Notes under the pieces: generated by a model
Database searches by the model: none
Told to the model about the DNA's origin: nothing
The model's input: the letters and a program-made list of their open reading frames with translations, nothing else
Shown: positions 52,086 to 61,319 of the stretch, in pieces
Layout of the letters: every line of letters begins with the position of its first letter
How positions within the stretch are numbered: position 1 is the first letter of the stretch
Assembly: GCA_002256425.1 (NCBI GenBank)
Contig: NKIZ01000001.1
Span: 558,001-622,000 of the forward strand
DNA: 64,000 nt
Direction: 5' to 3'
From: Alphaproteobacteria bacterium PA2
GTDB lineage: Bacteria > Pseudomonadota > Alphaproteobacteria > Caulobacterales > Caulobacteraceae
Made by a program: the position numbers and the translations under genes

Positions 52086-53503
52086 ACGCCAACCTCGCGG
52101 CCATCCTCTATCTCGTCTCCGGCGTCCTGTTCATCCTGGCGCTTCGGGGCCTGTCCTCGCCGACCACCAGCCAGGCGGGCAACCGCAATGGCATGATCGG
52201 CATGGCGATCGCGGTCAGCGTGACCCTGATCACCCTGTTCAGCCAGGGCAAGCTTGATCCCCTGACCCTGGGCCTGATCGGCGGCGGGGTGGCCATTGGC
52301 GGCGGCGTCGGCGCCCTGATCGCCCGGCGGGTGGCCATGACCTCCATGCCCCAGCTGGTGGCGGCCTTTCACAGCCTGGTGGGCATGGCGGCCTGTCTGG
52401 TGGCCGTGGCGGCCATCCATACCCCGGCGGCTTATGGCATTCTGGACACTGCAACCGGCCAGGTGCACCTGAACTCCCTGGTGGAGCTGAGCCTGGGTCT
52501 GGCCATCGGCGCCGTGACCTTCACCGGCTCGGTCATCGCGTTTGCCAAGCTCAACGGAAACATGAGCGGCGCGCCCATCCTGCTGCCCGCCCGCCACCTG
52601 CTGAACATCCTGATCGGTCTGGCCATTGTCGCCATGATCGTCGTCCTTGTGATGAGCGGCGGCTCGGCCCTGTGGGCCTTCTGGGCGATCTTCGCCCTCA
52701 GCCTGCTGGTGGGTATCACCCTGATCATTCCCATCGGCGGCGCGGACATGCCGGTGGTGGTGTCCATGCTCAACAGCTATTCCGGCTGGGCGGCGGCGGC
52801 CCTGGGTTTCACCCTGGAAAACGTCACCCTGATCATCACCGGCGCCCTGGTTGGCTCGTCGGGCGCCATCCTCAGCTACATCATGTGCAAGGCCATGAAC
52901 CGCAGCTTTGTCTCGGTCATTCTGGGCGGCTTCGGCGCAGACGACGCAGCGGCCGCCTCGGGCGGCAAGGTCGAGACCCGGCCGGTCAAGCAGGGCTCGG
53001 CTGACGACGCGGCCTTCATCATGAAGAACGCCAGCAAGGTCATCATTGTCCCGGGCTATGGCATGGCGGTCAGCCAGGCCCAGCATGCCCTGCGGGAAAT
53101 GGGCGACAAGCTGAAGGAAGAGGGCGTCGAGGTGAAGTACGCCATTCACCCGGTGGCTGGCCGCATGCCTGGCCACATGAACGTCCTGCTGGCCGAGGCC
53201 AATGTGCCCTATGACGAGGTCTTCGAGCTGGAGGACATCAACGCCGAATTCCCGACAGCCGACGTGGCCTTCGTCATCGGCGCCAATGACGTCACCAATC
53301 CGGCCGCCAAGACCGACCCGACCAGCGCCATTTACGGCATGCCGATCCTCGACGTGGAAAAGGCCCGCACCGTCCTCTTCGTCAAGCGCGGCATGAGCTC
53401 TGGCTATGCCGGGGTCGAGAACGAGCTCTTCTTCCGCGACAACACCATGATGCTGTTCGGCGACGCCAAGAAGATGGTCGAGGGCATTCTCAAGGGCCTT
53501 TGA
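52082..53503 (+). CDS. pntB: NAD(P) transhydrogenase subunit beta
   Basis: This 473-residue subunit contains the remaining membrane helices and the NADP(H)-binding domain III. The membrane part runs to about residue 265. The C-terminal domain has VIIVPGYGMAVSQAQHALREM, the NADP motif, HPVAGRMPGHMNVLLAEANV and GANDVTNPAAKTDPTS. Together with PntAA and PntAB it uses the proton gradient to reduce NADP with NADH, supplying NADPH. Confidence 0.96.
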   Translation: MNANLAAILYLVSGVLFILALRGLSSPTTSQAGNRNGMIGMAIAVSVTLITLFSQGKLDPLTLGLIGGGVAIGGGVGALIARRVAMTSMPQLVAAFHSLVGMAACLVAVAAIHTPAAYGILDTATGQVHLNSLVELSLGLAIGAVTFTGSVIAFAKLNGNMSGAPILLPARHLLNILIGLAIVAMIVVLVMSGGSALWAFWAIFALSLLVGITLIIPIGGADMPVVVSMLNSYSGWAAAALGFTLENVTLIITGALVGSSGAILSYIMCKAMNRSFVSVILGGFGADDAAAASGGKVETRPVKQGSADDAAFIMKNASKVIIVPGYGMAVSQAQHALREMGDKLKEEGVEVKYAIHPVAGRMPGHMNVLLAEANVPYDEVFELEDINAEFPTADVAFVIGANDVTNPAAKTDPTSAIYGMPILDVEKARTVLFVKRGMSSGYAGVENELFFRDNTMMLFGDAKKMVEGILKGL

Positions 53504-53565
53504 CCCCCACTTGCAGGGCTGAAGGTCCGGGCGCATGCTCCCCCCAATAAACGGGAGGGACGACC

Positions 53566-54057
53566 ATGCGTTATCGCCTTGGCGGGCTCGCGCTCGCCGT
53601 GAGTTTCCTGCTTTCCAGTTGTTCTCAGTCTGAAGCTCCAGCCCCTGCCGGCCCGGCCGCCCTGGCCCTGCCGGTCACTGAAGATGGCCATGGGGTGCTG
53701 ACCGCCCAGTCGGTCACCATAAAGGGCAAGGGCGATGCGCCGGTGGCGGCCGTCGCCATGACCCCCAACTGGTGGGTCGGCAGCGGCACCTTCAAGATCT
53801 CGTGGTTCGCCGGCCAGAGCCAGACCAAGCGGTTCTTCGTCATCAGCAATGCGACGGCGGACGCGCCCGCCTTCCTGAAACACCCTGAAGAGGGTGTGCG
53901 GGAGGTCAAGGTCAGCTTTGACGGCGCGGCCCTGACCTCCATCCACCCTACGGCCACAAAGGCGGAGTTTCCGATTCCTGCCGGCGCCAAGGCGGTGACC
54001 CAGGTTCAGGTGACCTATGGCCCGGAAGGCGCCCCGGAAACCGTCACCTGGAAATGA
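53566..54057 (+). CDS. Predicted lipoprotein of unknown function
   Basis: This 163-residue protein has a lipoprotein signal peptide, GGLALAVSFLLSSCS, with the lipobox LSSC. After a short Pro/Ala-rich linker, a beta-rich domain follows (for example NWWVGSGTFKISWFAGQ and TQVQVTYGPEGAPETVTW). I do not recognise the family. It is in the same direction as pntB (62 bases downstream) and may or may not share its transcript. Confidence 0.68.
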   Translation: MRYRLGGLALAVSFLLSSCSQSEAPAPAGPAALALPVTEDGHGVLTAQSVTIKGKGDAPVAAVAMTPNWWVGSGTFKISWFAGQSQTKRFFVISNATADAPAFLKHPEEGVREVKVSFDGAALTSIHPTATKAEFPIPAGAKAVTQVQVTYGPEGAPETVTWK

Positions 54058-54137
54058 TCGGGGCCTGACCCTTGCGGTCGCCTTGCCCTTTCAGTCCCGG
54101 GCTCTGTAAATCGGGGCCTTGGGAGCCGGAGGGGCGC

Positions 54138-55004
54138 ATGGCGAGTCGGGCGGGGTTTCACGCCTTTCGGGGCGAGCATGTGGATATCGGCGGCAGACGG
54201 CTGCGGGTGGTCCGCGCTGGCGCGCCCACCGATGCGCCGATGATCGTTCTCGAATGCGGCGCCTTTGGCTGCGCTGCCGACTGGGCTGTGGTCCAGGACC
54301 GCCTTGCCGCCCAGGGCCTGGCCAGTCTGGCCTATGACCGGGCGGGCCTGGGCTATTCCGATCCCGGACCCACACCCAGGGACGGCCGCGCCATAGCCGA
54401 GGATCTTGAGGCCCTGCTTCAGAGACTGGACATCAGGGGACCCCTGCTGATGGTCGGTCACTCCATGGCCGGGATCCTGCTGCGGGTATTTGTCGGACGT
54501 AATGCAGAGCAGGTCTGCGGCCTGGTGCTGGTGGACGCCGTGACTTCGGAGGCTGTGGAGCATCCCGCCGCGGCCCGCGCCATTGCCGGGTTTCAGGGCG
54601 CCCTGGGTCTGGTGGGTCGATGGTCGGGCCTGGGCTTCATGCGGCCGGTCTCCTGGGTGATCGGCGACAAGATCGGGCTGGATGGCGAGGCGTCCCGGGA
54701 AAAGCGGCGCATATACGGTCTGGCCTCCCACGCGAAATGGTCGGCGGAGGAAGTGGCCAACTGGTCGGCGACCTCGATCCAGGGACGGGACATCGGCGAG
54801 TATGACCCTGATCTGCCCGTTGCTGTGGTGACAGCCGGGGCCGTGCCCCTTTCACCTGGTCTGAAGGACATGCAGTCAGCACCCGCCCGGGCCTCCAGCA
54901 AGGGATATGAAGCGCACGTGGTCGGGGCGGGGCACGCCAACCTTCTGGGCCGGAAGTTCGCCGATCCGATCATTGACGGCGTCAGGCACGTCCTGGGCGT
55001 CTAG
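54138..55004 (+). CDS. Alpha/beta hydrolase
   Basis: This 288-residue alpha/beta hydrolase has the nucleophile elbow GHSMAGILL. YDRAGLGYSDPGPTPRDG precedes it, and the catalytic His probably lies in VVGAGHANLLG. It resembles small esterase/lactonase-type members; the substrate is unknown. The start is the ATG at 54138, with GGAGGGG upstream. Its end overlaps the convergent tilS gene by four bases. Confidence 0.87.
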   Translation: MASRAGFHAFRGEHVDIGGRRLRVVRAGAPTDAPMIVLECGAFGCAADWAVVQDRLAAQGLASLAYDRAGLGYSDPGPTPRDGRAIAEDLEALLQRLDIRGPLLMVGHSMAGILLRVFVGRNAEQVCGLVLVDAVTSEAVEHPAAARAIAGFQGALGLVGRWSGLGFMRPVSWVIGDKIGLDGEASREKRRIYGLASHAKWSAEEVANWSATSIQGRDIGEYDPDLPVAVVTAGAVPLSPGLKDMQSAPARASSKGYEAHVVGAGHANLLGRKFADPIIDGVRHVLGV

Positions 55005-56224
55005 GACCGAACAGGCTCCCGGTCGACCAGCCCGGCGGCCGCCTGAAAGCGCCTGAGCACCAGCGACGCCACCAGGGTCCCGGGCGGCGGCAGATCGCCC
55101 CCGAACCATGGCAGGCCACCCCGCGCCGCGGGATGGACCGTGGCGAGACCGGCGCGCACCGCTGGCGACAGGCTGGACATATGTCCGGCCAGGGCGCTGA
55201 CGGTCATGTCGGCAGGGGCCGCAATCTCGAACCGCCCGTCCCAGACGCCACTTTGACCGGCCTGCAGATGCAGGTCAGGCGAGCCTGACCTGGAAACCTC
55301 CCCGGCGGGGCGGATCCAGCGGATCACATCCTCATCGGCCAGGACCTGGCAACCTGACAGGGTCATGGTGACGTCATCCGGGCCTCGCAGGGCCTGGGCG
55401 AGGCGCGCAAGCCGGTCCCGGCGCGGCAGGCGCTCGCCGCCGCCGGCGCAGACGCAGGCCAGACCTGTCAGGGCGACCGCAGCGTCGAAGGGGGCAGCCC
55501 GAAGGGCCCCGCGCGACATGACCAGGCCGCAGTCCTCCTGCAGGCTCAGGGCAAGATCGCGGGGCATATCTGACCGGACCCGGGAAGCTGGCGCTTCCCC
55601 TGACGGTGAACCCTGTCGCGCCCGGCTGCGGGCGAAACGGGTGTCCTCATTGGCGGGATCGTCGATCCAGGGGGCGTTCTGATCTTTCAGCCAGGCCCGC
55701 AGGTCGCTGCGGCTGACCCCCAGCAGGGGGCGCAGGAGGAAGACGCCCCGACCGTCCGGCCAGACCGGCGAAGGCGACCATGATCTGGCGTCCGGCGTGG
55801 TCGAGCCATCCTGTCGCATGGCGGCGGACTCAGCCAGATCGCTGGCCGTGTGACCCATAAGGATGACAGAGGCCCCGGCCTGTCGGGCGGCCTCCGCCAG
55901 CAGCCTGTGCCGGGCAAGGCGGGCGGCGGCGGGGAGGCCAGTGGATGGCTTGGGACCGGTCCAGGCGAGGGCCTGGAAGTCAGCTCCCAGCCGCCCGGCA
56001 AGATCCCGACAGGTTTCAGTCCAACCGCGGCTCGCCGGATTGAGGCCATGATCGACAGTCAGGCACAGCAGGGGCCGCCCGTGCGCCCTTGCCCAGGTGC
56101 TGGCTGTCAGGGCCAGGGCCACGGAATCTCCGCCGCCTGAGAGGGCGAGCGCCAGGGGTTGTTTGCAGCGGGGCGCCAGACGTCGATCGAGGACCCGGTG
56201 GACCTCCTCGGTCAGGCCGGACAT
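55001..56224 (-). CDS. tilS: tRNA(Ile)-lysidine synthetase
   Basis: This 407-residue enzyme converts C34 of the CAU anticodon of a tRNA-Ile to lysidine, using ATP, so that AUA is read as Ile. The PP-loop SGGGDSVALAL and VDHGLNPAS are in the N-terminal domain, with LMGHTASDLAE (HTxxD) and RPLLGVSRSDLRAWL further on. It overlaps the upstream cpoB by 13 bases. ftsH, which follows tilS in many alphaproteobacteria, is not next to it here. Confidence 0.92.
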   Translation of the reverse strand: MSGLTEEVHRVLDRRLAPRCKQPLALALSGGGDSVALALTASTWARAHGRPLLCLTVDHGLNPASRGWTETCRDLAGRLGADFQALAWTGPKPSTGLPAAARLARHRLLAEAARQAGASVILMGHTASDLAESAAMRQDGSTTPDARSWSPSPVWPDGRGVFLLRPLLGVSRSDLRAWLKDQNAPWIDDPANEDTRFARSRARQGSPSGEAPASRVRSDMPRDLALSLQEDCGLVMSRGALRAAPFDAAVALTGLACVCAGGGERLPRRDRLARLAQALRGPDDVTMTLSGCQVLADEDVIRWIRPAGEVSRSGSPDLHLQAGQSGVWDGRFEIAAPADMTVSALAGHMSSLSPAVRAGLATVHPAARGGLPWFGGDLPPPGTLVASLVLRRFQAAAGLVDREPVRS

Positions 56225-57030
56225 TTCGCCAGGACACGGGTCGCCGTGGCGCGGGACTGCACCGCAGGCGCTGCCTTGGGATAGCGCCGGGCGAACTCGT
56301 CCAGGGTCTGGCAGGCGTCTGACGGCTTGCGCATCCGGACCAGGGCCCGGGACAGCTCGACCACGGCGTCAGGCGCCCAGCTGGTCTGCGGCCATTCCCG
56401 GATGGCGCCGATGAAGGCCGTGGCGGCTTCCGGATTGGCGGCCCGGGCGGCATAGGCCTTGCCCAGCCAGTAGCGGGCTTCGGGCCCCTTGGGGCCGTCG
56501 CCATAACGGGTGATGAAGTCCTGCAGGGCTGGCTCTGCAGAGGCGTAATCGCCTCCCAGGGCCAATTGCCGGGCTTGATTGAAGGCCTCGGTCGGCGAGA
56601 CTGAAGCCGGGGCCGGAACCGGCGTCGCTGCGGCTGCTGCTGCGGCCTGTTCGAGGGTCTGGACCCGTTCCGCCAGGAGACGGTTCGTCGCCTTCTGGGC
56701 GTCGAGGTCCTTGCGGGCCTGGGTCAGGTTGAAGGTCGCTGTCTCCATCTGGCCATTTAGCCGGGTCAGGGTCTGTTCCATGTCGCTGAGGCGGCGGGAA
56801 AGTTCCTGCAGCAGGTAGTCGGTCTCGGCCGGCTGCACGACCACCGGCTTCCCCGAATCCCGCCCCTGGAAGACGATGGCCCGCAACTCACGGACCACCT
56901 GCTCCATCCTGTCCAGGCGCTTGGCGTCCCGGGCGTCCAGGGGATCAATAGGCGTCTGAGCCCCGGCCTGGCCGGAGGCGACCAGGGTCAGGCTGAGGGC
57001 CAGGGCCGATGCGGTGCGAAGCCAGGCCAT
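56212..57030 (-). CDS. cpoB: Cell division coordinator CpoB (Tol-Pal associated, YbgF)
   Basis: This 272-residue periplasmic protein coordinates outer membrane constriction with septal peptidoglycan synthesis. It has a signal peptide (TASALALSLTLVASGQAGA), an N-terminal coiled coil (about residues 30-125, with DYLLQELSRRLSDMEQTLTRL and MEQVVRELR), and a Pro/Ala linker. C-terminal TPR repeats (AFNQARQLALGGDYASAEP, APDAVVELSRALVRMRK) follow. It lies 9 bases after pal and overlaps tilS by 13 bases. Confidence 0.92.
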   Translation of the reverse strand: MAWLRTASALALSLTLVASGQAGAQTPIDPLDARDAKRLDRMEQVVRELRAIVFQGRDSGKPVVVQPAETDYLLQELSRRLSDMEQTLTRLNGQMETATFNLTQARKDLDAQKATNRLLAERVQTLEQAAAAAAATPVPAPASVSPTEAFNQARQLALGGDYASAEPALQDFITRYGDGPKGPEARYWLGKAYAARAANPEAATAFIGAIREWPQTSWAPDAVVELSRALVRMRKPSDACQTLDEFARRYPKAAPAVQSRATATRVLAKCPA

Positions 57031-57039
57031 GGCTGGCGC

Positions 57040-57600
57040 CTATCGCTGGCCGCCGGTCAGGGCGGTGTGGGCGTTGCGGTTCCGCTGATAGGCCGCTTCA
57101 TCCGTACCCGGGTCGATGGGCCTTTCCTTGCCATAGGACACTGTCGAGATCCGGCTGGGGGCGACGCCCTGGGAAACCAGGAAGTCCCGGACGGAATTGG
57201 CGCGCCGGGAGCCCAGGGCCAGATTGTATTCCCGGGTGCCGCGCTCATCGGCATTGCCTTCGACACGGATCTGGACGGCGGGATAGCGGACCAGCCAGGC
57301 TGCCTGGGCCTTGAGGGTCGCCACGGCGTCCGGGCGGACGTCGTATTGGTCCACGTCAAAATAGACCAGATCGCCGGCCTTGATCACGAAGTCCTGGGTC
57401 GAGCCGGCCATGGGTCCCTGATCGACAGGCTGGCGCGGCGGCGGCGGCTGATAGGCCGGCTGGGTCGGGCGCTGATAGGGGGCGTCGGCAGGGGCCGGGG
57501 TCGGCAATTGCGGCTTGGGCCGGGAGGCGCAGGCAGCCATGGACAGGGCCGCTACTGCGACCAGTGACAGCCGAAGGGCGGTTCTGGCTTCGAAGATCAT
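57040..57600 (-). CDS. pal: Peptidoglycan-associated lipoprotein Pal
   Basis: This 186-residue outer-membrane lipoprotein anchors the outer membrane to peptidoglycan. The lipobox is MAACAS after a signal peptide. A Pro-rich linker is followed by an OmpA-like domain with YFDVDQYDVRPDA and NADERGTREYNLALGSRRAN, the diaminopimelate-binding motif. The start is the ATG at 57600; a longer frame to 57615 has a weaker context. It sits between tolB and cpoB. Confidence 0.96.
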   Translation of the reverse strand: MIFEARTALRLSLVAVAALSMAACASRPKPQLPTPAPADAPYQRPTQPAYQPPPPRQPVDQGPMAGSTQDFVIKAGDLVYFDVDQYDVRPDAVATLKAQAAWLVRYPAVQIRVEGNADERGTREYNLALGSRRANSVRDFLVSQGVAPSRISTVSYGKERPIDPGTDEAAYQRNRNAHTALTGGQR

Positions 57601-57708
57601 TCCGGGTGTCTCCATGAGCTTTGGGTCGATGGCGCCGACATGCGACGCATTGGGCGGCAGTCTATCTGTAATCGCGGGGCTGGCGAGGTCGATTTCATGG
57701 CCCGGCCC

Positions 57709-59013
57709 CTAGTTCAGCAGAGGGGACCAGGCAGGGTCTGACCCCGACCCCGGATAGGGGGCGGGGCGCAGGATCCGCCCCGTCACATCGACGGTCCAGA
57801 GCCTGGGCGGGCCGCCAGGGGTTTCCCGGCTGAACATCAGGACCCGGCCATTGGGCGCCCAGGTGGGGCTGTCGTCCAGATAGCTGGTGGTCAGCAGACG
57901 TTCGTCAGAACCGTCGGGGCGCATGACGCCGATATGGAAGGTGTTGCCCGTCTGCTTGGTGAAGGCGATGAAGTCTCCGGCAGGGCTCCAGACCGGCGAG
58001 GTATAGCGCCCTGAGCCGAAGGAGATCCGCGAGGCGCCTGAGCCGTCATTGTTCATCACATAGAGCTGGGGCGCGCCACCCCGGTCAGAGTTGAACACCA
58101 CCCGCCCGCCGTCCGGAGAGAACGAAGGAGATGTATCGATGGACGGATCAGAGGTCAGACGTCGGGCCTGTCGGCTCTTCAGGTCCATCACATAGATGTC
58201 GGAATTGCCCGACCGCTCCACGGCGAAGGCCACCTTGCCCCCATCCGGGGAAAACCGCGGCGCAAACACCATGCCCGGAAACTCGCCCAGGCTCTCCCGG
58301 CGGGCGGTTTCCAGGTTGAACAGGTAGATGGACGACCCTTCAGGCCGCAGGGACATGAAGGTGATTTCCTGGCTGTTGGACGAGAAGCGCGGCGACATGA
58401 CAATGGCCTTGCCGTCGGTCAGATAGCTGGGATTGGCGCCGTCCTGGTCCATGATGGCCAGGGTCTTGGTCCGGTTGAGACGACCGCCGCTCTCGGAAAC
58501 AAATACCACCCGGGTGTCGAAATAGCCCTTCTCGCCGGTCAGGCGCTCATAGACTGCGTCGGAAATCTTGTGGGCGATCCGTCGCCAGTTTTCCGGGGTC
58601 GAGGTGAACTGCAGGCCCAGCAGCTGCTGCTCGGAAAACACGTCCCAGAGGCGGAAGTCCACCCTCAGGCGCCCGCCCTCAACCGTGACCTGGCCATTGA
58701 CCAGGGCCTGGGCGTTGATGGTCTTCCAGAGGGGGAATTGCGGCTGGATGGCCACATCCAGATTCTGTTCGGTGAAGCTCCGGGGGTCGAGGGGCGCGAA
58801 CAGCCCCGAACGCTCGAGATTGCTGGAGATGACCTGGGAGATTTCCGCCCCGCGGTCGCCCCCGAAGGCCGGAATGGCCACAGGCAGGGGTTTGACATCG
58901 CCCTTGTTGACGTCGACCTCGATCTCGGCGCGGGCAGGGGTGGCCAGGCCCAGGCCGCCAAGGGCCATGCAGGGCGCCAGACAGAGGGCCAGCATCAGGC
59001 TCATCAGTCGCAT
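57709..59013 (-). CDS. tolB: Tol-Pal system periplasmic protein TolB
   Basis: This 434-residue periplasmic protein links TolA and Pal. A signal peptide ([19 protein letters not shown]) precedes an N-terminal alpha/beta domain. A six-bladed propeller follows, with repeats such as [40 protein letters not shown] and [13 protein letters not shown]. The length is normal. It starts 16 bases after the tolA stop; pal follows after 108 bases. Confidence 0.96.
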   Translation of the reverse strand: MRLMSLMLALCLAPCMALGGLGLATPARAEIEVDVNKGDVKPLPVAIPAFGGDRGAEISQVISSNLERSGLFAPLDPRSFTEQNLDVAIQPQFPLWKTINAQALVNGQVTVEGGRLRVDFRLWDVFSEQQLLGLQFTSTPENWRRIAHKISDAVYERLTGEKGYFDTRVVFVSESGGRLNRTKTLAIMDQDGANPSYLTDGKAIVMSPRFSSNSQEITFMSLRPEGSSIYLFNLETARRESLGEFPGMVFAPRFSPDGGKVAFAVERSGNSDIYVMDLKSRQARRLTSDPSIDTSPSFSPDGGRVVFNSDRGGAPQLYVMNNDGSGASRISFGSGRYTSPVWSPAGDFIAFTKQTGNTFHIGVMRPDGSDERLLTTSYLDDSPTWAPNGRVLMFSRETPGGPPRLWTVDVTGRILRPAPYPGSGSDPAWSPLLN

Positions 59014-59029
59014 GACAGGATCTCCAGGG

Positions 59030-59905
59030 TCATGAACAGGCCTCCCGGGCGTTGAAATTCACCGCCACACGCTGTCCGAACAGATCGCGGGGAAGAGTCG
59101 AAAATGGGGCGGCCTGATGTATGGCGCGAATCGCCCGCTCCGCCGCGGCCTGAATCACCGGATTTGAAGAGTTCTCCAGGCCCCCGGCGTCCACGGTCCC
59201 CAGGATCTGACCGCCAAAGCCCAGGGTGAAGGTCGCCCGGATCCTGACGTCCTTGCCCCCTTCCACATCGCAATTGGGGTTCCACCGACGTTGCAGCTCA
59301 TCAGCCAGCCCGGCCAGGGCGCTGGCTGACAGGCCCTTGGCGGCGCCTGCCGCTTCCCGGGCCTGGAGGGCGGTTTCCGGCCGGGCCGGACCCTTGGGCG
59401 CCGACGAGGTCTTCCCGGCCTTGGCCACGGAGGCCGCCAGGGCGTCGAGGTTCAGGGATTTGGCGGGGGGCTTGGCCGCCGCCACCGGGGCGGGCCGGGA
59501 TGGAGGCGCGGGCTTGGCAGCAGCAGGTTTGGGCGTCACGGCGGCCGGGGTCGGGCTTGGCTTGGGCGTCGGGGCGGGCCTGGCGACCGGTTTCGGAACC
59601 GGGGCGGGGGTTGGAACCGGAGCTGGCGCGGGCCTGGGCGCAGGTTGCGGCGGCGGCGGCGCTGCGGCGGGTTCAGGCGGCGCCTCAGGGACTGGAGCTT
59701 CCGTCTGGGCCGTCTGGGGCTCGGGCGAGGCTTCCGCCGGGCGGACGTCGGGGATATCGGCGGTGGTCACAAGGGTGACGGGAACGGCGGAACCAGGCGG
59801 TAGGTCCCGCGCCCAGGGCTTGAGGAAGACCAGGGCTGCGCCAAGGAGCAGGTGCAGCAGAACTGAACCCGCCATGGCCGGTGAAAGACCTGTCCTGGCG
59901 GCCAT
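59030..59905 (-). CDS. tolA: Tol-Pal inner-membrane/periplasmic linker TolA
   Basis: This 291-residue protein spans the periplasm and links the TolQR motor with TolB/Pal. One N-terminal membrane helix ([18 protein letters not shown]) is followed by a long Pro/Ala/Lys-rich region (repeats of PAPVP, PTPKPSP). The C-terminal TonB/TolA-type domain contains [18 protein letters not shown] and [11 protein letters not shown]. The Pro-rich middle is shorter and less helical than in E. coli TolA, as usual in alphaproteobacteria. Confidence 0.9.
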   Translation of the reverse strand: MAARTGLSPAMAGSVLLHLLLGAALVFLKPWARDLPPGSAVPVTLVTTADIPDVRPAEASPEPQTAQTEAPVPEAPPEPAAAPPPPQPAPRPAPAPVPTPAPVPKPVARPAPTPKPSPTPAAVTPKPAAAKPAPPSRPAPVAAAKPPAKSLNLDALAASVAKAGKTSSAPKGPARPETALQAREAAGAAKGLSASALAGLADELQRRWNPNCDVEGGKDVRIRATFTLGFGGQILGTVDAGGLENSSNPVIQAAAERAIRAIHQAAPFSTLPRDLFGQRVAVNFNAREACS

Positions 59906-59909
59906 GAGC

Positions 59910-60416
59910 CTAGGGCTCCTGCACCGGCGGCGCGCCGAGCAGGGGTTCGGTCCTGGCGCCGGAGGAGGGCCCGCCTGTGTCGGTGATCAGATTGATGGAC
60001 TTGAAGCCCGAGGTGGAGAGCGCCGCCATGACCTGCGCCACAATGGCGTACGAAGCCTTGCCGTCAGCCCGGACATAGACCGGCTTGGCGCCATCGCTCA
60101 TGGCCTTCAGTCGGGGCGACAGGGTGGCGAAGGCCACGGCCTGGTCCTGCAGGTAGATCGAGCCGTCCGCGCGGATCGAGACGGTCACCGGCTCGGACTG
60201 GTCCTGAATGGCGGCGGCTTCGGTCTTGGGCAGTTCCACCGGCACGCCGGCGGTCAGCAGGGGCGCCGAAATCATGAAGACGATCAGCAGGACCAGCATG
60301 ACGTCCACCAGGGGCGTCACATTGATTTCCGAAAGGGTTCCCCGGCGGCTGCGACCGTGTCTGCGCCGGCGACCGCCGCCTGCAGCGGCGAAGGCGTCAT
60401 GGGCCGAGAGCGCCAT
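59910..60416 (-). CDS. tolR: Tol-Pal motor subunit TolR
   Basis: This 168-residue protein is the ExbD/TolR-type subunit of the Tol motor. A basic N-terminus with Arg clusters (RRRRHGRSRRG) precedes SEINVTPLVDVMLVLLIVF, the membrane helix with the proton-pathway Asp. The periplasmic domain follows. Its start codon shares one base with the tolQ stop (TGATG). It works with TolQ to energise TolA. Confidence 0.95.
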   Translation of the reverse strand: MALSAHDAFAAAGGGRRRRHGRSRRGTLSEINVTPLVDVMLVLLIVFMISAPLLTAGVPVELPKTEAAAIQDQSEPVTVSIRADGSIYLQDQAVAFATLSPRLKAMSDGAKPVYVRADGKASYAIVAQVMAALSTSGFKSINLITDTGGPSSGARTEPLLGAPPVQEP

Positions 60417-61117
60417 CAGATCCGCTCCGCCAGCCGCCGCTGGATGGCGGTGGACAGGTCGTCGGCGAAGCTCTCCAGCCGGGCCGTATAACGCGACACG
60501 CTGTTGGAGAAGGAGTTGAAGGCGATATAGGCCGGAATGGCGGCGGCAAGGCCGATAGCCGTGGCGAACAGGGCCTCGGCGATGCTGGGGGCGACCACCG
60601 CCAGGTTGGTGTTCTTCTGGATGGCGATGGCCTGGAAGCTGTGCATGATCCCCCAGACCGTGCCGAACAGGCCGACAAAGGGCGAGGCGGTGGCGACAAT
60701 GGCCAGGGCGCTGAGGCCGGATTCAATCCGCACCGCTTCACGGGCCACAGTGGTGTCCAGCACCCGGTCGATCCGCTGGATCAGGAAGGCCACCTGACCG
60801 TCATTGAGCTGACCCCGGTTGCGGGTGTCGCGCCACTCCCGCAGGGCGCCCTGCAGCATGCGCGGCAGGGGGTGTGAAGGGTTGTCTCCCGCCTCGGCCG
60901 CCACCTCTTCAAGACTGCGGCCCGAGGCCACGTCCTGTTCGAAGTCGAAGGCCTGGCGGTTCAGGGCGGCAAACCGGAAGGACTTGTCCAGAATGATGGT
61001 CCACGACCAGAGGGAGGCCAGGGCCAGACCCGTCAGGACCCCCTTCACCACCCAGTCGGCGCGGAGGAAGAGGGCGAAGAAGGAGAAGCTTTCCGGGGTG
61101 AGGGCGGCGGGTTCCAT
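60416..61117 (-). CDS. tolQ: Tol-Pal motor subunit TolQ
   Basis: This 233-residue inner-membrane protein is the MotA/TolQ/ExbB-type proton-channel subunit. It has three helices; the first is around ADWVVKGVLTGLALASLWSW. The conserved segments SALAIVATASPFVGLFGTVWGIMHSF and IAEALFATAIGLAAAIPAYIAFN form the second and third. It is the first gene of the tolQRAB-pal-cpoB-tilS operon; its upstream region holds two inverted repeats. Confidence 0.96.
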   Translation of the reverse strand: MEPAALTPESFSFFALFLRADWVVKGVLTGLALASLWSWTIILDKSFRFAALNRQAFDFEQDVASGRSLEEVAAEAGDNPSHPLPRMLQGALREWRDTRNRGQLNDGQVAFLIQRIDRVLDTTVAREAVRIESGLSALAIVATASPFVGLFGTVWGIMHSFQAIAIQKNTNLAVVAPSIAEALFATAIGLAAAIPAYIAFNSFSNSVSRYTARLESFADDLSTAIQRRLAERI

Positions 61118-61205
61118 GGGCTCTCCGGGGGACGTCAGGCTCTAGACTGGATCAGGTCGGTGGCGAAGTTGCGGCGAACCCATGATCCTTGCCATGATTT
61201 GCCCT

Positions 61206-61255
61206 GGAGCCTTATCCCTCGAGACGGAATCGTTTCGAGGGGCAAATAAGGCTCC
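61206..61255. repeat. Long inverted repeat upstream of tolQ
   Basis: GGAGCCTTAT (61206-61215) is complementary to ATAAGGCTCC (61246-61255). Inside it CCCTCGA and TCGAGGG plus ACG/CGT make a second paired section around GAAT. The whole 50-base element could fold into one long hairpin. It lies 89 bases before the tolQ start. It resembles a dispersed intergenic repeat; whether it is part of the tol promoter is unknown. Confidence 0.7.
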
Positions 61256-61266
61256 AATTCAAAAAG

Positions 61267-61319
61267 CTAGAGCATGTTTCGATCCGATAACCGGGTCCAC
61301 TTATCGGGACATGCTCTAG
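61267..61319. repeat. Inverted repeat overlapping the ybgC stop (alphaproteobacterial AGAGCATG-type repeat)
   Basis: CTAGAGCATGT (61267-61277) and ACATGCTCTAG (61309-61319) are perfect inverted arms. CCGATAA (61284-61290) and TTATCGG (61301-61307) pair inside them. AGAGCATG palindromes of this kind are common intergenic repeats in alphaproteobacteria. The ybgC stop codon (61316-61318) is inside the right arm. It may act as a transcription terminator or mRNA-stabilising hairpin for ybgC. Confidence 0.78.

Noticed and set aside
51827-53536. 569-codon minus-strand frame over pntAB-pntB
   Set aside because: It is rich in His, Gln, Asp and Gly without domain features and is antisense to a well-conserved operon.
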